In this document: in pieces, positions 15,588 through 23,708 of the stretch
Numbering within the stretch: position 1 is the stretch's first letter
Layout: each line of letters begins with the position of its first letter
NCBI RefSeq assembly: GCF_000724545.1
Contig: NZ_JHBV01000027.1
Coordinates: 121,038 to 185,037 of the forward strand
Length of the DNA: 64,000 bases
Direction of reading: 5' to 3'
Source of the DNA: Aureispira sp. CCB-QB1
GTDB taxonomy: Bacteria > Bacteroidota > Bacteroidia > Chitinophagales > Saprospiraceae
Notes under the pieces: model-generated
Databases searched by the model: none
What the model saw: only the letters and a program-made list of their open reading frames with translations
What the model was told of the DNA's origin: nothing
Made by a program: the position numbers and the translations under genes

Positions 15588-16460
15588 ATGTTAAAAAAAA
15601 TTGCCTTTCTAACGATATTTTTAGCGCAAGTAGTATATGCGCAAGCTCAAGGAATTAAATTTGGGGTGCATGTTGACCCATTTATTTCATTTCTAGATAG
15701 TGATTACTCAAAAATCAAGAGCAGTGGTGTGAATGGAGGTACAGCATTGGGGGTAGAAATGGAATATGGTTTTGATGCCACTGGAAATTATGCTCTAACA
15801 TTTGGAGTTGACTTTAGTTTGAACAATGGTGGTTCTTTGTTGTATGAATATGGTGGCATTCTATTACCCAATTCTCAATTTGATAACAAAAGCTCGTTTA
15901 GAAACTATGTTGGTGAACAGCCCAGTACTTCTTCGGGAATAGATATGCAGGCGTTTACTAAAATCAATCATAGAGTCAATTACATCGAAATTCCAATTGG
16001 ATTAAAATTAAGAACCAATGAATTAGGTGGTAGTTACATGCGTGCTTTTTTTCATATTCCTTTGATTAAGGTAATGATTCCTGTTACTGCTGGAGCAAAA
16101 ATCTTTTCTCCCGATGCAAGTGCAGCAGGATTTTATGACGATAATGATTCTACCAAATACGGTGTTCCTCAAAGTACAGAGTCTATTACAGAGCGTAATG
16201 TATGGAAAGATGTTACACCAATTCAAATTAGTGTAGGAGCAGGTGCTGGAGTAGAGTTTACTCCAAATGCAGACGGAGGTTTACGTTTGTATGCGGGAAT
16301 CTATTATCATTCAGGATTAATTGATGTTACAGGTGGATTTTCTGGAAAGACAACCTATTCTTCAGCGAATAACGTTAATAACTTACCTGTTGATAGACAA
16401 GATAGAAATCCTCGAAATGCCATGCACAATATTGCACTGCGTATAGGGGTTATTTTCTAG
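15588..16460 (+). CDS. Outer-membrane beta-barrel protein (PorT-like)
   Basis: A 290-residue protein with a signal peptide ending VYAQAQ. The mature protein alternates hydrophobic and polar residues in strands (IKFGVHVDPFISFL, ALTFGVDFSL, RVNYIEIPIGLKLR, GLRLYAGIYYHSG) and ends IALRIGVIF, a terminal Phe typical of outer-membrane barrels. The YIEIPIGLKLR strand is characteristic of the PorT/OMP_b-brl_2 family. It might act in T9SS or as a small porin; the sequence does not decide. A strong terminator follows. Confidence 0.8.
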   Translation: MLKKIAFLTIFLAQVVYAQAQGIKFGVHVDPFISFLDSDYSKIKSSGVNGGTALGVEMEYGFDATGNYALTFGVDFSLNNGGSLLYEYGGILLPNSQFDNKSSFRNYVGEQPSTSSGIDMQAFTKINHRVNYIEIPIGLKLRTNELGGSYMRAFFHIPLIKVMIPVTAGAKIFSPDASAAGFYDDNDSTKYGVPQSTESITERNVWKDVTPIQISVGAGAGVEFTPNADGGLRLYAGIYYHSGLIDVTGGFSGKTTYSSANNVNNLPVDRQDRNPRNAMHNIALRIGVIF

Positions 16461-16495
16461 AATGCGTATAGACATAACATCTATAACAAGGGCAG

Positions 16496-16524
16496 TTTTT
16501 TTGGAAAACTGCCCTTGTTTTTTA
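16496..16524. terminator. Strong bidirectional terminator
   Basis: ACAAGGGCAGTTTT pairs with AAAACTGCCCTTGT and is followed by a T run on the plus strand. It separates the convergent barrel and LRR/BRCT genes. Confidence 0.9.
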
Positions 16525-16549
16525 TCACTTGTTTGGAGTGTCCTTTGAT

Positions 16550-17788
16550 TTAATATCTTAAGATAAGATCTTGATCTAAATCGGATTCTGTCATAAAGAC
16601 AAATGGTTTCTCTTCGAGTAGTTGACTGACTTCTGGCTGGTCTCCTAAGACGATATGCGTTGTATTAGAGGTTAGCTCGGTTGTAAATTTAATGCCTTGC
16701 CTTTCTAATTTTGTAATCCGATTGCGGGTTGCAAAAGAGACAAAACCCAAGATAGCAATAGAGGCATTGGACGGGATTTGACCTTTAAAAACGGCTCCTT
16801 TCCAATTTAAAATTTTCTCTTTGGCACGTTGTTGTATCAGCTTATTATGATTGGACAAGGCTTCAAATAAATCTATGATACTTAATTGTTGCAACGCAGT
16901 ATCTTTATTCATCCACAAGGCTAAAAAAATATTTTGTTCTTTTTGAGAAGCATGAATTTTTTCATGGTTGACCAATTCTTCTATCTCTTTCAATAGCTCA
17001 TGTTCGGCATAAGTATAGTTGCTTAAAGTATCTTTAGGATTTGTAATAGTTAAATAATTTAGTCTGCCCAATTGTTTAATTTGTTGTAATAATGGAGAAA
17101 CATTAAATTGGTTGTTTTGGGCATACAAGCGTTGAAGTCGCTGCAAAGTAGTAAAACTAGGAGGAAGCTCTGCTAAATTATTTTCCGCAATATTTAATAC
17201 TTCCAAAAATCGAAAATGGTCCCAAAAATCGGGCAAGGTTTTTAAGTCGTTTCCCCAAATTTTTAAAATCTGCACTTGTTTTTCTTGTAGTATGATCTCA
17301 GGAATACTCTTTAAGTTGAGCCCTCCCAAGTTAAGTAGAAAACGCCCTGTATGTTCCCTGCTTTTGAGTAAGGGTAACATTTCTTTTTGGATATCAGGGG
17401 AACCATACTTAAATAAAAAACGTATGATAAAATCTTGATTTGGGGTAGGAAACTGTGCATAAATGCGTTGACATAGTAGCTGGAAGTCTAAGTTGAGTAA
17501 AGTGGCATGAGCTTCGATTGGAGCGTCTAAATACAAAACATGTTCGTTGAATTCTGGAAAATCAGAGAATTGTTTTGTCCAGTATGTTTTGAATAAACGA
17601 ATTACTTTTTTTGCCAACTGATTTTCATCTGCCCAGATGAGTCGATTATAAATCCAATAAATGTCGTCCACCAATTCATTGGTCATTCCTCTACCGTTGA
17701 TCAACTCAAATGCTAATAAAACATTATTCAAGTCAGCGTGCTGCGCCAACATATGAATTTTAGATATTTCATCAGAAGTATATAGCAT
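16550..17788 (-). CDS. LRR protein with a BRCT-like C-terminal domain
   Basis: A 412-residue protein with no signal peptide, so probably cytoplasmic. Residues about 1-160 are helical and unrecognised. Residues about 170-270 carry leucine-rich repeats (LKIWGNDLKTLPDFW, LEVLNIAENNLAELP, LQRLYAQNNQF). Residues about 330-405 resemble a BRCT domain: a short strand SIAILGFV, then KLERQGIKFTTELTSNTTHIVLGDQP and a final helix. BRCT domains bind DNA ends or phosphopeptides, and bacterial ones outside NAD-dependent ligase are uncommon. The BRCT call is by eye and moderate. It is a single gene converging on the barrel gene. Confidence 0.7.
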   Translation of the reverse strand: MLYTSDEISKIHMLAQHADLNNVLLAFELINGRGMTNELVDDIYWIYNRLIWADENQLAKKVIRLFKTYWTKQFSDFPEFNEHVLYLDAPIEAHATLLNLDFQLLCQRIYAQFPTPNQDFIIRFLFKYGSPDIQKEMLPLLKSREHTGRFLLNLGGLNLKSIPEIILQEKQVQILKIWGNDLKTLPDFWDHFRFLEVLNIAENNLAELPPSFTTLQRLQRLYAQNNQFNVSPLLQQIKQLGRLNYLTITNPKDTLSNYTYAEHELLKEIEELVNHEKIHASQKEQNIFLALWMNKDTALQQLSIIDLFEALSNHNKLIQQRAKEKILNWKGAVFKGQIPSNASIAILGFVSFATRNRITKLERQGIKFTTELTSNTTHIVLGDQPEVSQLLEEKPFVFMTESDLDQDLILRY

Positions 17789-18020
17789 TTGGCAGAATGA
17801 AAATTTAAATCAACAAAAATAGAGTAAGAGTATATCTTATAACAAAAATTGTCTTTTTTTGTTCCTTAATACAAAACTTCTAAAGAGATAAATTTATAAG
17901 TAGTGCCCCACTCGTCCCTATTAAGTAAGTGTCCCAAAGAACCTGTACCATAAAAATAGTTCTTTTTAGTTTGAGGGTTTCTGCACAATTACTTAATACC
18001 ACCTTTAAATTTAAGTATGT

Positions 18021-18150
18021 TACTAGTTAGCTATGCTGCTACTGCCTGGTCGTTGAAAAAGTAATATGAATAAGTTTTTTCATCTTTTTTTGTGAAAAAA
18101 AAATAACTAAGCGATCGCACTCTCACGACTATAGGGAGTAACAAAGCACT
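18021..18150 (+). repeat. Composite copy of the palindromic repeat modules
   Basis: The left part, AGTTAGCTATGCTGCTACTG, matches the module of the short element at 13947. TTTTTTCA pairs with TGAAAAAA in the middle. The right part, ACTAAGCGATCGCACTCTCA followed by CGACTATAGGGAG, matches the extra module of the element at 2359. Terminal repeats are degenerate. The rest of the 17789-18264 gap shows nothing else. Confidence 0.55.
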
Positions 18151-18264
18151 CAAGAAGTTACTATTATTTCTAAATAGCACAAAATACAATAAAAATATAA
18201 CCTGTTGGTTATTAGTTTGATGGAGTCTTTTGGTGAACCGTTGAATTAAGAAAATGCCCGTTTA

Positions 18265-19521
18265 ATGAAAAATATAGGAGCAATACGGCTATTATTAATA
18301 GCTAATTTTATTTCTGGAATAGCGCAAGGAATTAGTATGATTTCTATTCCTGCTTATTTTGCTAGAACGAATCAATCCAATTGGTTTAACATAGCTTATG
18401 CAGTTATAACCTGTGTGAGTTTATTTTGGTCGCTTTATGGGGGGACACTCATTGACAAATATAATCGCAAGAACATATTTCTAGCCTTAAATATTTTTAA
18501 TGGACTTGCTATAGGGAGTATTGCTTATTTGGAGGGAATGAATTTAGGGTATACCAATTATTGGGCGGCAGCTGTATTTGCCCTTACTTTTTGGAATTAT
18601 AATTTGCATTATCCCTGTTTTTACGCATTTATGCAAGAGATTACAGAGAAAGAGAATTATAATAAAATAGCCTCCTATATAGAAGTACAGAGTCAGTTAG
18701 CCTCAGCATTGGCGGGTGCAGGTGCTGCGTTGTTGTTGGGAGGAGGAATAACAACTAGTTTTTTGGTTTTGAAAATAGAACCTTGGAGTTTAGCACAAAT
18801 ATTTGCATTAGATGCCTGTACTTATTTTGTGGCTTTATTTATCATCTATATTATTCGATTTGTTCCTATCGCTGAGCGAAAAGAAGAAGTCGGAAGTGTG
18901 GGTGAGCGTCTAAAAGTAGGGTATCAACACCTAAAAGATCGTCCATATATTTTTCTTTTTGGAGTTGTAACGCATGCTGTATTTGTGGTTGTGTTATTGC
19001 ATGTCTTTAATTTGGCACCCTTGTATGTTGCACAACATTTAGAAGCACCATCGCAAGTGTTTGCTATTTCAGAAGTTTTTTATGCCACAGGGGCGATTAT
19101 AGCTGGCTTGGCGATTCACAAAATATTTGGAGGAACTACCTTTGTGAAAGCTATTATAATTATGATGGCGGTAACTGTATTGGAGTTGATTGGGCTTATT
19201 TCTAGTGCAGAAGTATGGGTATTTTATGCGGTATCTTTGTTGTTGGGAATTACCAATGCGGGGATTCGAGTAATTCGAGTTTCCTATCTTTTTCAAGTCT
19301 TACCCAACCAAGTAATGGGGCGTGCCAATAGTATCTTTTTCTTAACCAATGTAATGGCTAGAATTATTTTTCTAACGCTCTTTAGTTTAGCCTTTTTCCA
19401 CCAATCAGGAAATGTAATTTATGCTTTTTTAATCCTAAGTATTTTTATCTTTGTATGCCTATTAATTTTGATGTTCTTTTATACTAAAATTGCATTAAAT
19501 AAAGAACCTAATGAAGCCTAA
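18265..19521 (+). CDS. MFS transporter
   Basis: A 418-residue integral membrane protein with about 11-12 hydrophobic helices. The motif GGTLIDKYNRKNIF between helices 2 and 3 matches the MFS loop 2-3 signature (G-x-x-x-D-R/K-x-x-R/K), and NSIFFLTNVMARIIF sits in the second half. It resembles the MFS_1/enterobactin-exporter-like branch with a PGMGRANS-type motif (VMGRANS). The substrate cannot be told. A small membrane protein gene begins 29 bases after its stop, so they are probably co-transcribed. Confidence 0.88.
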   Translation: MKNIGAIRLLLIANFISGIAQGISMISIPAYFARTNQSNWFNIAYAVITCVSLFWSLYGGTLIDKYNRKNIFLALNIFNGLAIGSIAYLEGMNLGYTNYWAAAVFALTFWNYNLHYPCFYAFMQEITEKENYNKIASYIEVQSQLASALAGAGAALLLGGGITTSFLVLKIEPWSLAQIFALDACTYFVALFIIYIIRFVPIAERKEEVGSVGERLKVGYQHLKDRPYIFLFGVVTHAVFVVVLLHVFNLAPLYVAQHLEAPSQVFAISEVFYATGAIIAGLAIHKIFGGTTFVKAIIIMMAVTVLELIGLISSAEVWVFYAVSLLLGITNAGIRVIRVSYLFQVLPNQVMGRANSIFFLTNVMARIIFLTLFSLAFFHQSGNVIYAFLILSIFIFVCLLILMFFYTKIALNKEPNEA

Positions 19522-19550
19522 TGGGGTTATATTAGAAAATAAAGATAAAG

Positions 19551-19979
19551 ATGAGAACAAAAATTCGATTGGCGATAGATTGTAGTATTCAAGTACTTTT
19601 AATCAGTATTTTATTGCTTCAAATAACATCGACTCCTGCACAAACAATTCAACATTTAGGAGTATTTGCTTTTTTAATTTCAATTTGGCAGATATTTCAT
19701 GCAGTGTACGTTGTTCAAAAGCATCAAGATTGGTATAGAGGGTTGTATTTGAAAAAAATAAAACGAGTAATTTTAATCGCCAGTATTGTATTAGGTGTGG
19801 CAGCTACAATTGCTATCGCAACCTTTGGTTTATTTTTGCCCTATGTACTTAAGGGGTTACAGTTGTTAGGTTTAGGATTGAGTTTGATCGTAGCGCTGTT
19901 AGCGTTTCAATATTTTGGTCGGTCTCTCTTAAATCTATACTCTTATTATAATCGACCACGTTCTTTTTGGGATTTGTGA
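19551..19979 (+). CDS. Small four-helix membrane protein, unknown function
   Basis: A 142-residue protein with four predicted membrane helices (about residues 11-27, 34-54, 69-98 and 100-122) and a basic loop KKIKR before the third. No signal peptide cleavage site and no recognised motif. It follows the MFS gene by 29 bases and shares the terminator at 20002, so it may be a partner or merely an operon neighbour. Confidence 0.7.
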   Translation: MRTKIRLAIDCSIQVLLISILLLQITSTPAQTIQHLGVFAFLISIWQIFHAVYVVQKHQDWYRGLYLKKIKRVILIASIVLGVAATIAIATFGLFLPYVLKGLQLLGLGLSLIVALLAFQYFGRSLLNLYSYYNRPRSFWDL

Positions 19980-20001
19980 TTCATATGTCAAAAGGACTAT
20001 T

Positions 20002-20042
20002 AAAAAATGGACATTTCCAGTATTGGGAATGTCCATTTTAGC
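20002..20042. terminator. Bidirectional terminator between the small membrane protein and the LRR gene
   Basis: AAAAATGGACATT pairs with AATGTCCATTTT across a short loop, with A and T runs flanking it on both sides. It serves convergent genes. Confidence 0.85.
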
Positions 20043-20061
20043 TAGTAAATGTATGGTGAAC

Positions 20062-22635
20062 CTATTTAGTTTGTTCTTTTTTAGGTTTGCTATCTGTTTT
20101 CTTTTTTCTTTCTGGTGCACTTTCAGGAGTATCTTCTTCTGTAGGAGGGGGAGCAATTTCATTCGCTTTGATTTCCGCCTTATTGCTGACACTTTTTGCC
20201 TTGGCAATACGTTTCTCTGCGACAACGATCCGCAATTCTGCAATCTGAATTCTTAGCTCGGCTGCTTTTATCTTTGCTTCTGCTCTAGCCCTAGCTCGTG
20301 CTTCCGCTTCTGCTTTTGCCAAGGCATCCTCTTCAGGATCGATAGGTTCAGGTTTGGGCTCTTCTGTGCCTTTTTTAGGGCGTTTGCCTTTTGCCCTATC
20401 TTTTGCCTCCTTCGCCAAGCGAGCAGCTTCTTCTGCTTTTTCTTTGGCTTCTCTTGCCAAGCGTTCTGCCTCTTTAGCACGGGCTTCGGCAGCCAATTTT
20501 TTAGATAAAGCGTCTGCCACTTTGGCTTTTGCAAATGCTTCTGCCTCAGCTGCCGCAGCAGCGGTTTCTTTTGCACGAGCCTCTGCCTCTTTGGCGCGGG
20601 CTTCGGCTTCTTTGGCTTTAGCTTCTGCCTGTTTGGCTTCAGGTGTTCCTGTTGCAGCCTTTGCTTTTTCGGCAGCTTCTTTAGCACGGGCTTCGGCTTC
20701 TTTGGCGTCTGCTTCGGCTTCTTTGGCAACAGCCGCAGCCTCCTTTGCTTTGGCTTCTGCTTCTTTTGCTCTAGCTTGCGCTTCAGCGGCAGCAACAGCA
20801 GCATCTTTAGCTTTGGCTTCTGCCTCTTTGGCTTTAATTGCGGCACGTTTGGCTTGTTCTTCTGCGCGTTTAGCTTCGGAAGCAGCTCTTAATGCACGAT
20901 CTGCTTCTGAAATATAAATGGTTGCGTAATCAGGTCCCAACCTCCTTAATTTCATGCGATTGCGTTTTTTGTTGCCAATTGGATTTCGGGTAAGTTCCAA
21001 TTGTCTTAATGAAAATAAAGGATGGCGGACATTTTTTTCTTTATAAAAACAAGGTGGTAAGGTAGCCAACTGATTGTCTTTTAAAAAGAGATAAGTGATG
21101 TTTTCCAGTTCACCAAGTTCATTGGGAATTTCTGTCAATAAATTATGATCTAAACTAAGTATAATTAGACTCTTTAACTGTCCAATACTTGTTGGTAATT
21201 CTGAAATTTTATTGTGGGATAAAAAGAGGCGTTTTAAGCTTTTGAGTTTGCCTAAAGAGTCTGGTAATTCTGCAATCCTATTGTTGTTGGCAGACAATGT
21301 CTGTAAATTAGACAAACCAGAAACGCAGGAATCAGGAATACTTGTTAATTGATTCTCATGGATAAACAAAACTTCTAGATTTTTTAAATCGGAAAGAGCT
21401 GTCGGAAACTCTTTGATTTGATTATTTTGCAGATAGCAAACTTGCAATTTTGTTAAGGCACGCATACTATTGGGAACTGCTGTTAGTTTATTGTTGTCCA
21501 AGTTTAATAGCTCTAATTTTGTCAGCAAGCCAATTGATTCGGGAATGTTGCTCAAGTTGTTGTCTTCTAAATGAAGTGCTTCTAGTTGATTTAGCAAACC
21601 AATACTCTTGGGGAGTGTCTTTATGACATTTTTTTCAAGGTGCAAGTGTTGTAAATTAACTAATTGGATGATTTCTTTAGGTACAACCGTTAAGTTATTA
21701 GAGGCTAAATTGAGAGTTCTAAGATTTTGATTTAAGCCAATACTTGTTGGAAGTGCCGAAAATTTATTACCTGCTAAATGACAGACTCTTAATTCAGTTA
21801 ACAATCCAATATCTTTAGGTAAAACAGCAATGGAGTTATTGTCTAGGTACAACTCCTGTAAACTAGAAAATTGACAGATGCCATCCGTGATTTCTGTTAA
21901 TTGATTATCACTCAACATGATTAATCGAAGCGCTTTTAGTTGATCAAAACTATTGGGCAATACCTGAATTTTATTACTATCAGCTCTAAAAATTTCTAAA
22001 TCTTTCCAGTCTCCAATGTTCGTGGGAAGGTTGGCAATAGCATTATTATTAGCAATAAATGTTTTTAAGGCGACCAATTGATTCATGTCTTTGGGTAATG
22101 CCTTTAGTTGGTTTTTTTGAAGATAACACTCCTCTAAATAGCGCAAAGAACTAATACTAGGAGGCAAGTTAGTGAGTTGATTGTTGTTTAAATGAAGTTT
22201 TCGAAGATTGGGAATTCTATCAAAAACATCGGGCAATGTTTCTAAATCATTGTAAGCTAAGTCTAAATGGATAAGCTTAGGTAGTTTCATTAGGCTATCT
22301 AAGTTGTAGTAAACTTTACTCTTTTTTATGGTTTTTATTTTTTGTTCCCACCGTGCAATAATCTTTTCTCGTCCCATTACTCTACGACTACTACTACGCA
22401 AGGTGTTGATACTGTCTTGAAGCAGTAAAATTTCTTGGTCAATATCCTGTAGTCGTTCATTGATACCTCTCAATTTGAGTTTGTAAACTTCATTGGGTTT
22501 TTCCAAGGCTAACCGCAAAGAAGTGAAAACGTATTTTCTATCTAAAGCTGTTTTTAGTTCTAAGGAATCGAAAACTTGTGCCGAGACAAGTTGAGAGAAA
22601 AAAAACAAAAAGGGAATCAACAAAATAAATTTCAT
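20062..22635 (-). CDS. Large secreted LRR protein with an Ala/Lys/Glu coiled-coil tail
   Basis: An 857-residue protein with a signal peptide ending LVSAQ. Residues about 60-115 are helical. Residues about 125-525 contain some 17 leucine-rich repeats of 23 residues (LxxLxLxxNxLxxLPxxIxxL, e.g. LEALHLEDNNLSNIPESIG). Residues about 560-830 are almost pure Ala, Lys, Glu, Arg heptad-like sequence (AKEAEAKAKDAA), a long coiled coil or single alpha-helix. The last 30 residues are Lys/Glu/Pro-rich. It lacks a T9SS sorting domain. A surface or periplasmic scaffold role is an inference. The antisense long open frames across the tail reflect its composition. Confidence 0.85.
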   Translation of the reverse strand: MKFILLIPFLFFFSQLVSAQVFDSLELKTALDRKYVFTSLRLALEKPNEVYKLKLRGINERLQDIDQEILLLQDSINTLRSSSRRVMGREKIIARWEQKIKTIKKSKVYYNLDSLMKLPKLIHLDLAYNDLETLPDVFDRIPNLRKLHLNNNQLTNLPPSISSLRYLEECYLQKNQLKALPKDMNQLVALKTFIANNNAIANLPTNIGDWKDLEIFRADSNKIQVLPNSFDQLKALRLIMLSDNQLTEITDGICQFSSLQELYLDNNSIAVLPKDIGLLTELRVCHLAGNKFSALPTSIGLNQNLRTLNLASNNLTVVPKEIIQLVNLQHLHLEKNVIKTLPKSIGLLNQLEALHLEDNNLSNIPESIGLLTKLELLNLDNNKLTAVPNSMRALTKLQVCYLQNNQIKEFPTALSDLKNLEVLFIHENQLTSIPDSCVSGLSNLQTLSANNNRIAELPDSLGKLKSLKRLFLSHNKISELPTSIGQLKSLIILSLDHNLLTEIPNELGELENITYLFLKDNQLATLPPCFYKEKNVRHPLFSLRQLELTRNPIGNKKRNRMKLRRLGPDYATIYISEADRALRAASEAKRAEEQAKRAAIKAKEAEAKAKDAAVAAAEAQARAKEAEAKAKEAAAVAKEAEADAKEAEARAKEAAEKAKAATGTPEAKQAEAKAKEAEARAKEAEARAKETAAAAAEAEAFAKAKVADALSKKLAAEARAKEAERLAREAKEKAEEAARLAKEAKDRAKGKRPKKGTEEPKPEPIDPEEDALAKAEAEARARARAEAKIKAAELRIQIAELRIVVAEKRIAKAKSVSNKAEIKANEIAPPPTEEDTPESAPERKKKTDSKPKKEQTK

Positions 22636-22885
22636 AACAATAGTTTTTCGATATATACTACATACTAGCCCGCCAATTATTCTTTATTACTCAAAGGACT
22701 GTATCAACTAGAACATTCTATTGGGTTCTCAGTAGGTTGCTAGTGCACGTGAATTGGATTTGTTTTTAACAAACGATTACAATTAATACTTAGAACTGTG
22801 TTGCTACTTTGTGGTAGCTCGCCACGGTCATGAAAATGCAAGCCTAGTTTTTCATTTTTTGCAAAAAAACAAAAAAGTACTTTTG

Positions 22886-22955
22886 CATCCGTTTGATTAT
22901 CAATTTTTTAATGATATAAGTAATGGAATGCATTTTCTTGATAATCAAATGGATG
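22886..22955 (+). repeat. Inverted repeat sharing the core stem of the dispersed family
   Basis: CATCCGTTTGATTATCAA (22886-22903) pairs with TTGATAATCAAATGGATG (22938-22955); the only non-Watson-Crick pair is G.U on the plus strand. The TTTGATTATCA core is the same as in the 140-bp elements. Confidence 0.6.
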
Positions 22956-23025
22956 TGATTTTCTCATGAAGTAATGATAATCTAAAATATCAAAAAAAAA
23001 TGTGCTAGAATAATAAATAGCTATA

Positions 23026-23058
23026 AATAAAAAAAATCTAACTCGGGGAGGAGTTAGA
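23026..23058 (-). terminator. Terminator of the small lipoprotein gene
   Basis: TCTAACTC pairs with GAGTTAGA; on the minus strand the hairpin is followed by a T-rich tract. It lies about 55 bases past the stop of the 23113-23328 gene. Confidence 0.75.
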
Positions 23059-23112
23059 TTAAATTACAACAGTCCATTTAGGATAGACGGGGATTCTAAG
23101 ATTATACTTTGG

Positions 23113-23328
23113 TTATATTTTTTCGTATTCAGTTTCTTCTACAGTCCAGACATAAGTGTCTTGTTTTTGTGGCGTTTGTTGCATTTTGTCAACAGCACCT
23201 AAATTGCGTTTGCCATACCAACTTCCATTTCCTCTACAACCTTTGCGCTTTTTGTATGGGCTACTGCCACAAGATGATAATAAGAATATAGTACAAACAA
23301 CGGTTAAAACTAAACTTACTTTTTTCAT
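23113..23328 (-). CDS. Small lipoprotein of about 71 residues
   Basis: I choose the ATG at 23328 (MKKVSLVLTVVCTIF), which gives a lipobox LLSSC; the frame continues upstream to 23367 but that would spoil the signal. The mature part has CGSSPYKKRKGCRGNGSWYG and an acidic tail. Short lipoproteins with the CGSS...KKRKGCRGNGSWYG pattern recur in Bacteroidota (recognised by eye, function unknown). Good signal, own terminator and codon use support a real gene. Confidence 0.7.
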   Translation of the reverse strand: MKKVSLVLTVVCTIFLLSSCGSSPYKKRKGCRGNGSWYGKRNLGAVDKMQQTPQKQDTYVWTVEETEYEKI

Positions 23329-23554
23329 AAAGGGGTATGGTTTGATTAAGTAAAGGAGACCATTCATTTTTTGAAAAGAGACAAAATGAAATGTTAAAGT
23401 TTTAAGGTAATTTGTTTCTTAATGGGAGAGATTTTGAAAGTATTACCGCTAGAGTAAATTTTTTGTTAAAAAAAATCAAAAAAAATGATTTAAGGGCAAG
23501 ATTGTTTAAAGAGCAAGATCTAATTTTATTAACTATTGTTAGACTAATACTATT

Positions 23555-23615
23555 TACTGCGTGAGCGCTTTGCTTTTAGTTAGCTGCGCTGCTACTGCGT
23601 GGTTTTAACGGAGTA
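23555..23615 (+). repeat. Degenerate short palindromic repeat, subfamily A end
   Basis: The right end TTAACGGAGTA matches the subfamily A terminal repeat with one change; the left end TACTGCGTGA is degenerate. The core AGTTAGCTGCGCTGCTACTG plus CGTGG is the same module as at 14 kb. It lies downstream of the helicase gene, just beyond its terminator. Confidence 0.55.
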
Positions 23616-23644
23616 ATGTTAGACACGAACACATCTAAAAATCA

Positions 23645-23679
23645 GATAGGAATGTTGAATCTTGTTCAACATTCCTATC
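23645..23679 (-). terminator. Hairpin terminator after the helicase-nuclease gene
   Basis: GATAGGAATGTTGAA pairs perfectly with TTCAACATTCCTATC around a five-base loop. On the minus strand it is followed by TGATTTTTA. It lies 30 bases after the stop. Confidence 0.8.
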
Positions 23680-23708
23680 AAGTTATTTAAGGTACTAATC
23701 GAGTTGCT

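Larger units (their letters stand above)
22636..23112. other. Intergenic region with repeat-like modules
   Basis: A 477-base gap upstream of the LRR gene. It contains a fragment resembling the GCTGCTACTT-CGTGG module (near 22803), an inverted repeat described separately at 22886-22955, the motif TCATGAAGTAATG near 22965 that recurs (as CGAAGTAATG) at 27820 and 57850, and a terminator at 23026. No gene is seen. Confidence 0.45.

Noticed and set aside
20354..20917. 187-codon plus-strand open frame rich in Ala and Ser
   Set aside because: It is antisense to the Ala/Lys/Glu tail of the LRR protein; biased codons keep the opposite frame open, and it lacks a signal, promoter or family pattern.
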